DNA from: Acidiluteibacter ferrifornacis | GTDB lineage: Bacteria; Bacteroidota; Bacteroidia; Flavobacteriales_E; Vicingaceae | Direction of reading: 5' to 3' | Assembly: GCF_009909615.1 (NCBI RefSeq) | Contig: NZ_WWNE01000005.1 | Span: 62,334-126,333, forward strand | Length of the DNA stretch: 64,000 bases | In this document: one piece after another, positions 53,661-62,753 of the stretch | Numbering within the stretch: the stretch's first letter is position 1 | Layout of the letters: each line of letters begins with the position of its first letter | The notes under the pieces: model-generated | What the model was told of the DNA's origin: nothing | What the model saw: the letters and a program-made list of their open reading frames with translations, nothing else | Database searches by the model: none | Made by a program: the position numbers and the translations under genes

Positions 53661-55756
53661 TAGAATTTTAAACGCAATTGTACTTTTACTTCACTTTTTA
53701 CTCGACCTTCAATTAAATCTTTACCTGAGGAGATTTCTTCTCTATCGTTATAATAGGTTTGGGCATATCTTACCCACAAATCTACTCCTCTGGAAATATG
53801 GTATTTAGTGGATAAATAAAATCGTGTTCCTCGTCCACTATAAGCAGGAATAGAAAAGGCATAGAGTACATCATTTTCGTACGCATAAATCCGACTATTG
53901 TATGAATCTGTATCAAACAATGCATACCTTAATGAAAAGGAAAATGGGTTACTCAAGCTGCTGTACGAAATATCTTGATAAATCACATAGCCATACTCAG
54001 CAGGTAGCTCACCTTGAAGGTATCTTACCATTTCTATTCGATTGTCAAGGTCAATTTTTTTGTTGATTTTATAGCTAATATTATACCTGTAGTTGGTTTG
54101 TTTTTCATTCACTACTTGATCAATGGGTTGACCTTCCACCCTTAGGTTGGCTCCTCTCTCTCTTTCACGAATTCTAGCATACATGCTTAATTGCTTGTTT
54201 GGAGAGTAGGTCACTTGAGCTAAGTAATTGTAGCCGTCGGTAGGTGCATCTGATTGAAAACGTAGCCATGGAAATACAAATCGATCAAAATAACCGGATA
54301 GGGTGATGGACTTGAAAGGTTTAGCGGTAACTCCTAGAAAAATTCCTTGTTCATTCACATTTGTGCCTCCATCTCCGATTGCATTGCTTTCAAAGGGTTT
54401 AAAATCTCTGTCATACTTGCGCTGTTGCACCGCCAATGAGAGTTTAGGATCTAAATAAACCAATAAGCCATTTGTAGTAGCTATTCCACCATCTATGGAA
54501 TGGCTGATCTCTCCAAAAAAGTTAAAGTTTTTATAGATATAATTATAATCGAAACCTACATTTGTGTTTTCATTATCGATTTGACTAAATTGATTATAAA
54601 TTTGAGTACGAGGTTGATATTCACCATCTAATTTATTAGTTACCGCCGTCAATCCAAAGTTGAAATTTCGTTTTTTGTAGGTTAGGTGTCCCCCTAAATA
54701 AGTTCTTCTAATCCGATTTTTATTTTCTAATTCACCAGGAGTTCTATGAAATCCTGATTCTCCCAAAGAACTAAAAACAAAAGTTTCTTGGTTTTCTAGT
54801 GTATCCGTTACATTGGCATCTACTTCATTAGATGAGTAAAATGCGGTCAACTCAAAGTTGGCTTTTTGCAGAGTAATTCCTCCTCCTCTCATGAATCGAT
54901 CTTCTTGAACTGAGGTGTAAGGGCGGAGTCCTCTAGCGCTTCTTTTTATGGTTTGCAAATCGGCAGTTTTACCAAATGCTAATCCTGACCAAAATGTAAG
55001 GCCTTGCCCAAACTGCGCTTGAAAGTCTCCAAGTGCGAGCTCTTTCACTATTCCAAAATTTTGGAGGTATAAATGTGCTGAATAAAAATCGAATCCATTT
55101 TTCTGGGTTCCGGTAAAGAATTCTTCACCTGCATCTTTCTCAGCTGTAAATCCTGCACTTACATTGTTACTATAAGTAAACTTATACCTTGCATAATAAC
55201 GGTCTTGATTTCCTAAATAGCGAGCATTTTCATTCTCTTCTAGCTCTTCTGGTGTGGCATCTGTAAAACCTTGTTGTTGCTCCAAGGTTCTGGTATAGCG
55301 CATAAAAAATTGATTGTCCCCATCTAAAATTATGTCTTTAATACTGGCATTGGGGGCGTCCGCGTTTCTATTCACACGGACAAAGGGAGCGATTAGTCGG
55401 ATAGACTCTAAATCCATCCCATTGACTGTTTGTAATTCCTCTAAAGTAATGAGCTTTCCGTATTTTTCAATATGCTCTAGAAGGTTATTGATTTGTATAT
55501 CGTTTATTAACCCCAAGGATTGTAGCTCTTCATAGGATGTTTTATTCAGGTTGATAGGTTTCCTGTAGTAAAATTCCAATTGCTCAAACAATGTAGTATA
55601 ATCAGCATCGCCACTTTCATTGTTATCCAATAAAAACTCTATTCGAGATTCAATGATTCTATTTTTTTCCTTTTCAATGTCCAAGTTTTGAGAGAACGTA
55701 TCTGACACATTAAAAAACAATAATAGGAAAGAAAGATAGAGTAGTAGTTTCTTCAT
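53660..55756 (-). CDS. Helix-hairpin-helix / outer-membrane beta-barrel protein
   Basis: The 698-residue product has a signal peptide ending near TFSQ (about 23). Residues about 60-130 carry helix-hairpin-helix repeats (INLNKTSYEELQSLGLINDI, LITLEELQTVNGMDL). The remaining 550 residues have many amphipathic beta strands with aromatic girdles and end VKVQLRLKF, as in outer-membrane barrels. This fusion is a recurrent Bacteroidota family of unknown role. The HHH part recalls ComEA-like DNA binding, so DNA uptake is only a hypothesis. TAATG coupling exists on both sides. Confidence 0.82.
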   Translation of the reverse strand: MKKLLLYLSFLLLFFNVSDTFSQNLDIEKEKNRIIESRIEFLLDNNESGDADYTTLFEQLEFYYRKPINLNKTSYEELQSLGLINDIQINNLLEHIEKYGKLITLEELQTVNGMDLESIRLIAPFVRVNRNADAPNASIKDIILDGDNQFFMRYTRTLEQQQGFTDATPEELEENENARYLGNQDRYYARYKFTYSNNVSAGFTAEKDAGEEFFTGTQKNGFDFYSAHLYLQNFGIVKELALGDFQAQFGQGLTFWSGLAFGKTADLQTIKRSARGLRPYTSVQEDRFMRGGGITLQKANFELTAFYSSNEVDANVTDTLENQETFVFSSLGESGFHRTPGELENKNRIRRTYLGGHLTYKKRNFNFGLTAVTNKLDGEYQPRTQIYNQFSQIDNENTNVGFDYNYIYKNFNFFGEISHSIDGGIATTNGLLVYLDPKLSLAVQQRKYDRDFKPFESNAIGDGGTNVNEQGIFLGVTAKPFKSITLSGYFDRFVFPWLRFQSDAPTDGYNYLAQVTYSPNKQLSMYARIRERERGANLRVEGQPIDQVVNEKQTNYRYNISYKINKKIDLDNRIEMVRYLQGELPAEYGYVIYQDISYSSLSNPFSFSLRYALFDTDSYNSRIYAYENDVLYAFSIPAYSGRGTRFYLSTKYHISRGVDLWVRYAQTYYNDREEISSGKDLIEGRVKSEVKVQLRLKF

Positions 55757-56568
55757 TATTCAAACGTATAGGACAATGAAATTTTTGGGGAGAACCCTAA
55801 ATTAGAATCAAAGCAAGAAGCGAAGTCCATTTGAAAGTCCTTGAAAAATATTCCAAACCCAAAAGTGCTCTCAGCAGGTTTATTCGCAATTCCGGCCCTT
55901 AAATAAAGAATTTCTATCACTTGATATTCTAATCCTAATTGAAGGCTAGGATCAAAATCTAGGTCCTTTGCAACCTGTATGCTGGTGTTTAGTTTTTTTG
56001 AAAATTCATAATTTAATCCAATCTGAATCTCCGTAGGAAGTCGTTCATCTTTATAGTCATTTAATTGCGCTCTTGTTGGATTGCTAATGGTCGCCGCCAA
56101 ACTTAATTCATCGGTTATTTTGGTGTACACTCCAACTTTCGCCGTCAAAACACCAGTGCTCCCATAACCTTCTCCGATTTTTAGATTAAAATAATTCAAT
56201 TGCACTCCCGCACCGAAATTGTCACTTAACTTTAATCCATAACTTAATCCCACTTTGTTTTCTTGATATAAGGAATATCCAAATTGAGAGAGACTTAATC
56301 CAAAGCCAGAATTTTTAAGAGCGTAGGTTGCAACAATTGACTTATGGGCTAATTCTTTTACCAAAAATGAATTGGAATAATAGGCTCCAACGGCTGTTTT
56401 ATTGTAAAAGGCGAGTGCTCCCATATTGTTCTCTACCGACCATAAATCAGATTGATTGACAGAAGTGCCACCCATTGCTGCTGCTCTTCCACCAACCATT
56501 TCATTAAATTGAGCACTTATTTGGAGAAAGCATAGAGATAATAAACTAGCAAGTAGTGTTTTAACCAT
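55756..56568 (-). CDS. PorV/PorQ-like outer-membrane barrel protein
   Basis: A 270-residue barrel. The ATG at 56568 starts a good signal peptide (MVKTLLASLLSLCFLQISAQ); an in-frame upstream ATG would add 13 residues. The mature start (GGRAAAMGGTSVNQSD, then ENNMGALAFYN) recalls PorV/PorQ and FadL-like barrels. Strands continue to the aromatic end SPKISLSYTFE. It is the first gene of the three-gene coupled operon with the HHH-barrel and GNAT. The exact role is unknown. Confidence 0.78.
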   Translation of the reverse strand: MVKTLLASLLSLCFLQISAQFNEMVGGRAAAMGGTSVNQSDLWSVENNMGALAFYNKTAVGAYYSNSFLVKELAHKSIVATYALKNSGFGLSLSQFGYSLYQENKVGLSYGLKLSDNFGAGVQLNYFNLKIGEGYGSTGVLTAKVGVYTKITDELSLAATISNPTRAQLNDYKDERLPTEIQIGLNYEFSKKLNTSIQVAKDLDFDPSLQLGLEYQVIEILYLRAGIANKPAESTFGFGIFFKDFQMDFASCFDSNLGFSPKISLSYTFE

Positions 56569-56682
56569 TCCTGAAAAGTTAATAAATTCTAAAATTCTAA
56601 AGTACAAATCTTTTTAGACAAGCTTGGTGACGCTGACATTAAAAAACAATTAATTATCCACGATAATTAATCTCTCTACTAT

Positions 56683-56690
56683 TATATTTG
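56683..56690 (+). promoter_or_regulatory. -7 box abutting the acyltransferase start
   Basis: TATATTTG (TAnnTTTG) ends 5 bp before the ATG at 56695, so the transcript would start at or within a few bases of the start codon. No -33 TTG is seen. Confidence 0.4.
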
Positions 56691-56694
56691 CTCC

Positions 56695-57240
56695 ATGCGA
56701 TTACTCTCAAAGTTTATTTTTTGGATTACAGGTTGGAAAACTGCAGTGAAAGACTCACCTGAAGTGAAACGATGTGTGCTAATTGCTGCACCACATACTA
56801 GTAATTGGGATTTTTTATATGCGCGCTGTGCGCTTTATATTCTCAGAATAAAGGTTAAGTTCCTCATTAAGAATGATTATTTCTTTTTCCCTTTGGGTGG
56901 GATATTAAAAGCCATGGGAGCAATTCCTGTGGATCGATCTAAAGCAAAAGGGAATAAAGTACAAGCACTGATTGATTTGTTTGATCAGCATAAAGAACTT
57001 GTTACCATGATTCCAGCAGAAGGAACAAGGAGCTTGGTCAAAGAATTCCGCAAAGGATTTTACCACGTGGCCAATGGAGCTAAAGTACCGATTGCTCTCG
57101 GCTATTTAGATTACAAGAAAAAAATTGCAGGAATAGGTCCATTGTTTTATCCAACGGGTGATATTGAAAAAGACTTACAAAAAATATATGCATTCTACAG
57201 GACAATTAATGCCCGTTACCCTGAAAATGCAATGCCTTAG
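56695..57240 (+). CDS. Lysophospholipid acyltransferase family protein
   Basis: A 181-residue PlsC-type enzyme. The catalytic motif HTSNWD is near 34-39, [19 protein letters not shown] is block II, and [20 protein letters not shown] is block III. It is short, with one N-terminal hydrophobic stretch, and resembles the 1-acyl-glycerol-3-phosphate acyltransferase-like proteins of Bacteroidota. The substrate is not certain. Its stop overlaps the purE stop on the other strand. Confidence 0.88.
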   Translation: MRLLSKFIFWITGWKTAVKDSPEVKRCVLIAAPHTSNWDFLYARCALYILRIKVKFLIKNDYFFFPLGGILKAMGAIPVDRSKAKGNKVQALIDLFDQHKELVTMIPAEGTRSLVKEFRKGFYHVANGAKVPIALGYLDYKKKIAGIGPLFYPTGDIEKDLQKIYAFYRTINARYPENAMP

Positions 57241-57725
57241 GCTTTGATGTCTTTATTCATTTGATCCACTTTTGACTTCAGACTTTCTTTGTAGCTCTGT
57301 AGGTTTCTTAGTATTTGCTCATCAGCAGTGGCAATAATTTGAGCGGCTAAAATTCCAGCATTTTTAGCACCGTCTAGGGCAACGGAGGCAACTGGAACAC
57401 CTCCTGGCATTTGCAAAATGGACAAAACAGAATCCCATCCATCTATAGAATTACTGGATTTTACAGGAACGCCAATCACAGGAAGCGGAGTTAAAGACGC
57501 AACCATGCCTGGTAGATGAGCAGCACCGCCAGCACCTGCTATAATAACCTTAATTCCTTTACTTAAAGCATTTTTAGCATACTCAAACATTAGTTCTGGA
57601 GTCCTATGAGCAGAAACAATAGAAATTTCATAACTAACACCTAATTCTTTCAATACTTCCGCTGCTTGATTCATAACCTTTAAATCAGAGCTACTACCCA
57701 TTATTATTCCTACTTCTGCTTTCAT
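57237..57725 (-). CDS. purE: N5-carboxyaminoimidazole ribonucleotide mutase
   Basis: The 162-residue product starts [20 protein letters not shown] and includes [30 protein letters not shown] and [18 protein letters not shown]. These are the class I PurE signatures. With PurK it carboxylates AIR in purine synthesis. The ATG overlaps the purK stop (TAATG). Confidence 0.97.
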   Translation of the reverse strand: MKAEVGIIMGSSSDLKVMNQAAEVLKELGVSYEISIVSAHRTPELMFEYAKNALSKGIKVIIAGAGGAAHLPGMVASLTPLPVIGVPVKSSNSIDGWDSVLSILQMPGGVPVASVALDGAKNAGILAAQIIATADEQILRNLQSYKESLKSKVDQMNKDIKA

Positions 57726-58867
57726 TATGCTTTAATTTTGATGGTTTCTTTTACTTTTTTAGCAATTGTCTTGGCTTCTTGCAATGATTCTGCGACGATA
57801 GTAACGTGTCCCATTTTTCGGAAACTTTTGGTGGTCGCTTTTCCATATAAATGGATGTTAACCCCTTTCATAGCCATTGCCTCATTTACTCCTTCGTAGA
57901 TGGCCGGACCCTCAAATCCTTTTTCTCCTAATAAGTTAACCATAACCGAAGGCTTTGTCGCTGCAGTATCCCCTAATGGCAAATTGAGTATGGAACGAAT
58001 ATGTTGGTCAAATTGAGAAGTGTAATTTCCTTCGATACTTTGATGACCGCTATTATGAGGCCGGGGGGCAATTTCATTGACTAACAATTCACCTGATGTA
58101 CTCAAGAAGAATTCAACAGCCAATAGCCCAACCATGTCTAACTCAATAATGATTTTTCTAGCTAACTCTTGCGCTTGTTTCTCAATTGATTCTGAAATAT
58201 TGGCCGGAGAAAACAAGTATTCTACCATATTGGCCTCAGGGTTAAATTCCAATTCTACAACAGGGAAGTTTTTAACTTCTCCGCTTTCATTTCTAGCTAC
58301 AATAACAGACAATTCTTTATCCATAGGAACCGCAAGCTCACACATGGAAGGGCCTTCCATGGCATCGCTAATGTCTGCTTTTGAATTAATTTTTTGGACT
58401 CCATATCCATCATAACCTGATGTTCTCAATTTTTGAAAAAATGGAAATTGAGTGGCCTTTTGCGCCATTTCTACCTTATCTTTTACAATAAAATAAGGAG
58501 AAGTAGGAACCCCAATTTTAGTAAAGAATTCTTTCTGAAGTCCTTTATCTTGGATAATTTTAAGTGCTTTAGGCTGTGGGAATACTTTTATTCCTTTAGC
58601 TTCTAGGTCAGCGAGAGCATCTGAATTAACGTCTTCAAATTCAATAGTTATTACATCTTTACTTAAACCGAAATTATAAACGGTATCGTAATCTTTAAAA
58701 TTTCCAACTATAAATTCGTTGGCTAGTTGATGACAAGGGGCTTCCCTTGTAGGGTCTAATACGGCTATAAAAAGATTGTAGTCATAGGCCTTTTGCAACA
58801 TCATTCTGCCCAATTGGCCACCGCCTAAAAGACCAATTTTAAAATCAGCACTGTGTATACTTTTCAT
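57725..58867 (-). CDS. purK: N5-carboxyaminoimidazole ribonucleotide synthase
   Basis: An ATP-grasp enzyme, 380 residues from the ATG at 58867; a TTG 36 bp upstream is less likely. The N-terminal motif is [20 protein letters not shown], the ATP-grasp core includes [12 protein letters not shown], and the metal block is [18 protein letters not shown]. It makes N5-CAIR from AIR, ATP and bicarbonate for the adjacent PurE. Confidence 0.96.
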   Translation of the reverse strand: MKSIHSADFKIGLLGGGQLGRMMLQKAYDYNLFIAVLDPTREAPCHQLANEFIVGNFKDYDTVYNFGLSKDVITIEFEDVNSDALADLEAKGIKVFPQPKALKIIQDKGLQKEFFTKIGVPTSPYFIVKDKVEMAQKATQFPFFQKLRTSGYDGYGVQKINSKADISDAMEGPSMCELAVPMDKELSVIVARNESGEVKNFPVVELEFNPEANMVEYLFSPANISESIEKQAQELARKIIIELDMVGLLAVEFFLSTSGELLVNEIAPRPHNSGHQSIEGNYTSQFDQHIRSILNLPLGDTAATKPSVMVNLLGEKGFEGPAIYEGVNEAMAMKGVNIHLYGKATTKSFRKMGHVTIVAESLQEAKTIAKKVKETIKIKA

Positions 58868-58962
58868 GGCGCAAAGATAAACCGATTGATTGGAAGCCGC
58901 CAAATAAATAAAGTGAAATTATTGATGTTATATAATGTTTACTCATTGCAGTATTAGGTTTA

Positions 58963-59709
58963 CTACTTTCGATCCACTTTGAGCAGTGTAGTCGTCTTTT
59001 GTATGGTTTTTATGACTACATACCATACGATACCCAAAATTAATCCCCAGAACCAATAACATTCAATAAAGCACAGTTGGTTCTCTACGAGATAATCAGA
59101 GATGGAATTAAAGACATAGAACATTAAGAATAAGTATAGAATGCCTGTTTTTTCTTGTCTAATAATTTTGATGGCGCTGAATGTATTTTGTGGTTTTTTC
59201 CATTTGGAAAAAGAAGGGACAAATGCAGGTACATTTTCAGCGAATTTAAGGTATTTGTCACCATACTTTTCAATCAAATACGCTTCTTCTGCAAATATAA
59301 TACGTTCATAATATAACCAATAGAGTAGGGTAAAGGCTATTATAAACCAAAAGTTTAGGGTGAGCATTGCGATTCCTAACCACATAAAATAATTTCCAAC
59401 ATAAAGCGGGTGGCGGCATATAGAGTATAGACCAGTTGCATTGATATCATCTGCAATTTGACCTTGGGCAGTATTTCTACCAGAAGTATTGTCTGATGAA
59501 TAACCAACCGCAATCATTCTAATAATTAAACCAAGAGCACTAACCGCAAAGCAACCAATATTGAAAAGGTGAATCCAACTAGGAGCCTCAGTGGTCATTT
59601 GAGTTTGCACGAATACAGCCAAACCCGCTACGATGATAATTACCGGAAGGTAACTACGGTATCTGAATAAAAAATTTCCTTGTGCTCTTAATTCGTCTTT
59701 TAATGCCAT
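58963..59709 (-). CDS. Isoprenylcysteine methyltransferase-like membrane protein
   Basis: A 248-residue protein with about five to seven membrane helices. The ICMT/PEMT-type SAM motif is present as GLYSICRHPLYVGNYFMWLG, with the downstream YYERIIFAEEAYLIEKYGDKY block. The acceptor in bacteria is usually a lipid or small molecule and cannot be read here. The start is the ATG at 59709; a short in-frame extension is possible. Its C-terminal 80 residues carry two further hydrophobic stretches beyond the common domain. Confidence 0.87.
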   Translation of the reverse strand: MALKDELRAQGNFLFRYRSYLPVIIIVAGLAVFVQTQMTTEAPSWIHLFNIGCFAVSALGLIIRMIAVGYSSDNTSGRNTAQGQIADDINATGLYSICRHPLYVGNYFMWLGIAMLTLNFWFIIAFTLLYWLYYERIIFAEEAYLIEKYGDKYLKFAENVPAFVPSFSKWKKPQNTFSAIKIIRQEKTGILYLFLMFYVFNSISDYLVENQLCFIECYWFWGLILGIVWYVVIKTIQKTTTLLKVDRK

Positions 59710-59765
59710 CGTGTACAATAAATTTGTGTTATGTAAATGAAGTATTTAACATTCCAATTGGAATA

Positions 59766-60029
59766 TTAGTTTTCTTTTTTCTCTTGTTTTATGGTGAAGA
59801 GTAAATTTACTTTCACAAAAAGTCCGTAAATATATGTAAATAGGAATTGAAAACGCTTATGGTTTCCATAGTTTCCCTCAGCAAATGGAACATCTATTTG
59901 AAATAGATGGGATTGTATTTTATAAATTTTTAAGATATCTCTTTTGATGGAAGGTTTGAGATTTTTACTTTTTTCTAGTTCATGGGAGAATGTTTGGGCC
60001 AATGAATTTAAACCATGTAAAATAGCCAC
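59766..60029 (-). CDS. Possible small protein overlapping the M50-like gene
   Basis: An 87-codon frame starting MAILHGLNSLAQTFSHELEK, rich in Lys and Phe, ending KQEKKEN. It overlaps the end of the upstream gene by 50 bp in another frame, longer than other overlaps here. No family is recognised. It may be chance, or a real short gene with a later alternative start. Confidence 0.3.
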   Translation of the reverse strand: MAILHGLNSLAQTFSHELEKSKNLKPSIKRDILKIYKIQSHLFQIDVPFAEGNYGNHKRFQFLFTYIYGLFVKVNLLFTIKQEKKEN

Positions 60030-60573
60030 CTATACTACCAATTATTCCACTAATTATAAATGTTGACCTTATTGATTGTGGGATGACTTTGTAGAAAAGG
60101 TAATACAAAATACTTCCGCCAAGAATTGCAAAAGAAACGGATAAAGTTCCATCCCATAATCCAAATAATTGCGAAATCTTTAGTTCATCACCTCCAAAGG
60201 GATTTGGTGTACCGTGTATAAGGTAATTTGAAATGGAAGTAACAATATTGAATACGGGTCTCAGCCAAAAAAGTGATAGAAATACAGCTAGCCAATTTAT
60301 AGATTTCCATTCATTTCTATTTTTGTACAATACAAATAGGCCTATACAACCAGTTATCGTAGTTTGAATTGGGCCACCTAGTAGAATGAACAACTCATTA
60401 CTTTTTGAATAGGGAAAATCAGATTCATAATTCATCGATCCGAAATGTAAGGTGGTGCTATATCCTAGATACTTTGCGACTGCTATATGCCCTAGTTCAT
60501 GGCTTAAAGTTCCGATAATAGTAAACACTACAAATGTTAATACCATTGAAACAAAATGATTATTTTTTGGCAT
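59980..60573 (-). CDS. M50-like membrane metalloprotease
   Basis: The 197-residue product has about five membrane helices. The zinc motif HELGH is in TIGTLSHELGHIAVAKYLGY (about 24-28), as in site-2 proteases. The second metal-site motif (NxxPGxxLDGG-type) is not clearly present; an NPFGGDELK segment lies in a loop. It may be a non-canonical M50B-type protein or a sporulation-protease-like relative. Substrate unknown. Confidence 0.72.
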   Translation of the reverse strand: MPKNNHFVSMVLTFVVFTIIGTLSHELGHIAVAKYLGYSTTLHFGSMNYESDFPYSKSNELFILLGGPIQTTITGCIGLFVLYKNRNEWKSINWLAVFLSLFWLRPVFNIVTSISNYLIHGTPNPFGGDELKISQLFGLWDGTLSVSFAILGGSILYYLFYKVIPQSIRSTFIISGIIGSIGGYFTWFKFIGPNILP

Positions 60574-60779
60574 ATCCTTATTATTAGAGCAAGAAATATA
60601 TAATAATCAATATAAGAATTGTATTAAATCAATAATAATAATAATAATAAGCTGAATACAAAAAATAATAATATTTAATTCAAAGTACCTTTAACCAACC
60701 TAAATTCATAAATTGGTTTTGAATTTTCTGATGGAATCAAAATAGCTTTAATTGCTTATAAAATTGTTTTTCTTAAGAG
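60574..60779. other. Non-coding gap with (AAT)n tract
   Basis: A perfect AAT trinucleotide run occupies 60631-60650. No promoter is clear, and nothing else is seen. Confidence 0.5.
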
Positions 60780-61034
60780 TTACCTATCTTCTCCAAAAAA
60801 GTGATTGATTTTCTTTTCTACTTTTCGCAGACGTCCTTTCTTATCTCGCTCTTTGAAATATTCAATGGCTTTATTAAAAATGGGCACCTTTTTCGCTAGA
60901 AGAAAGAATGAGGCAAATAGAAATATATAGCCTAATGGAATCATAGGTAAAAGTGCAAACGCACAACCTAAAATGAATAAAATTACCCCGTATACTATTC
61001 TGGAATATGGAAATCGAAAAAGATTGAATTTCAT
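60780..61034 (-). CDS. Small two-helix membrane protein
   Basis: The 84-residue product has a hairpin of two membrane helices (about 10-30 and 31-48: IVYGVILFILGCAFALLPMI, PLGYIFLFASFFLLAKK) and a very basic C-terminal cytoplasmic tail (ERDKKGRLRKVEKKINHF). It resembles small PGPGW-like or DUF454-like membrane proteins, but the diagnostic motif is absent. Its ATG overlaps the upstream rhomboid stop (TAATG), so it is the last gene of the mutL operon. Confidence 0.75.
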   Translation of the reverse strand: MKFNLFRFPYSRIVYGVILFILGCAFALLPMIPLGYIFLFASFFLLAKKVPIFNKAIEYFKERDKKGRLRKVEKKINHFFGEDR

Positions 61035-61936
61035 TATTTACTCTGGCTAAATAAGAAGTTTTTTTCTTCTTTGGTTAAACTATCATAACCTGACTTTGAA
61101 ATTTTATCCAATATTGCATCCACTTTTTCTTGCTCTTGCTTTTTGTTCGCATTGTATTGGTAGTCAGATTTGGGAACACCAGAGCGATGAGTGACTTTTA
61201 TCTTGGATTTTTTTTCAAAAGAAAAAATCTTCTTAAAAAAACGTTGAATCGGCCAAATCCATCCACTGATGTCTTTTCCCTTTTTCAATTGTAACGCAAA
61301 AAAGTAGCCATAAATAGCTCCACCAATGTGAGAAATATGTCCGCCACTGTTACTTTGACTGATACTCAGCACATCTACAACAAATAAGAATATGACAATC
61401 CATTTTAACTTAATGTTGCCTATGAAAAACATTCTAACCTCCATGTTAGGTACATAAGTCGCTACTGCTGCGAGAATTGCCATTATAGACGCTGAGGCGC
61501 CTATTGCTTTTGACACTGGAATTACATTGCCAAATACAGGAAATAAATTGTAGGCAAAAATGTACAATATTGCACCTGCTAATCCTCCATTGATGTATAC
61601 ACTCCACACTTTTTTCTGTCCAAGAAATTGACTGAACAGTTGTCCACCGAAATACAAAGCAAGCAAATTAAAAATGAGGTGTAAAAATCCCGTATGTGTA
61701 AACATATAGGTAAAAAGTGTCCAAGGACGTACTATTAGTTTTTCAATGTATGTGGGAACAGCCATAAAGTCCATAACCCATTCATTGGCAGCACCTCCTT
61801 GAATTGCAAATAACCACAACGCGACAAGAATAACTTTTATGAATATAAATACTGCACCGTTGATATAAATCAGTTTAGTTGCAGCATCTGCATCATTGTA
61901 TCCTTTTAGGACTTGTTGAAATGAAAATTTATTCAT
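61034..61936 (-). CDS. Rhomboid family intramembrane serine protease (long form)
   Basis: A 300-residue protein with six membrane helices in residues 20-210. FTHTGFLHLIFNLLALYFGG is the L1/TM2 motif, the catalytic Ser is in KAIGASASIMA, and the catalytic His in GGHISHIGGAIYGYF. A Lys-rich cytoplasmic tail of 90 residues follows. Both catalytic residues are present, so it is probably active. It lies 4 bp after the second rhomboid. Confidence 0.92.
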   Translation of the reverse strand: MNKFSFQQVLKGYNDADAATKLIYINGAVFIFIKVILVALWLFAIQGGAANEWVMDFMAVPTYIEKLIVRPWTLFTYMFTHTGFLHLIFNLLALYFGGQLFSQFLGQKKVWSVYINGGLAGAILYIFAYNLFPVFGNVIPVSKAIGASASIMAILAAVATYVPNMEVRMFFIGNIKLKWIVIFLFVVDVLSISQSNSGGHISHIGGAIYGYFFALQLKKGKDISGWIWPIQRFFKKIFSFEKKSKIKVTHRSGVPKSDYQYNANKKQEQEKVDAILDKISKSGYDSLTKEEKNFLFSQSK

Positions 61937-61940
61937 GTGA

Positions 61941-62753
61941 TTAATAGAATTGATTGGTGTTCTTTTTCCAATAACGAATCAAAAAATAACCAAATAACAT
62001 ACCGCCTAAATGAGCAAAGTGAGCTACATTGTCTCCAGGGTTATTTTGAATTCCTGAATACAATTCTATTGCTCCATATATGATTACAAAGTATTTAGCT
62101 TTGATAGGAATGGGTGGTATTAATAACATCAATTGAGTATTTGGAAATAGCATACCGAAGGCTAGTAGTATTCCAAATACGGATCCAGATGCCCCAACCG
62201 TTGGAACATCTCTAGACAGCACCAACATTTGTTTAGCTTTAGAAATGGTAGCTTCAATGTATTCTGGGTTCTGGGCATTTTGTGTAAACTCTGCGATAAA
62301 TTGCATGTAGTTTCCACCACCATATTCATCTAAGAATAATTCAAAATTGGAGGGAGTGGGGTTTTGAATGTAATAGTTGACCGCTTCTTCCATTCCATAT
62401 AACGAATAGGTTTGTACCAGCATGTTGATAAATGCTGCACCAATTCCTGTGACCATGTAATACAGTAAAAATCGTTTGGGTCCCCAAACGGTTTCTAATA
62501 TTCGACCGAACATATACAAAGCGAACATATTAAAAAAGAGGTGCATAAAATCACCATGCATAAATATGTAAGTCACTAATTGATAGGGTCTAAAATCGGG
62601 ACTTGAAAAATGATGAATACCTAAAATGCTTCTAAGATCAATTCCTTTGCCTTCCAATACCATTGTCGCTAAAAGCATAATGACATTAATTATCAGAAGG
62701 TTTTTAACGACCTCAGGTATGTTACTCAAAAATGACTGTCTACTAAAATTCAT
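61941..62753 (-). CDS. Rhomboid family intramembrane serine protease
   Basis: A 270-residue protein. FMHGDFMHLFFNMFALYMFG is the L1/TM2 motif, the catalytic Ser is in TVGASGSVFGILLAFG, and the catalytic His in NVAHFAHLGGMLFGYF. Between TM2 and the Ser helix is an insertion of about 60 residues (about 130-180) not present in the 61034 paralogue. Its ATG overlaps the mutL stop codon (ATGA), so it is co-transcribed with mutL. Confidence 0.93.
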   Translation of the reverse strand: MNFSRQSFLSNIPEVVKNLLIINVIMLLATMVLEGKGIDLRSILGIHHFSSPDFRPYQLVTYIFMHGDFMHLFFNMFALYMFGRILETVWGPKRFLLYYMVTGIGAAFINMLVQTYSLYGMEEAVNYYIQNPTPSNFELFLDEYGGGNYMQFIAEFTQNAQNPEYIEATISKAKQMLVLSRDVPTVGASGSVFGILLAFGMLFPNTQLMLLIPPIPIKAKYFVIIYGAIELYSGIQNNPGDNVAHFAHLGGMLFGYFLIRYWKKNTNQFY

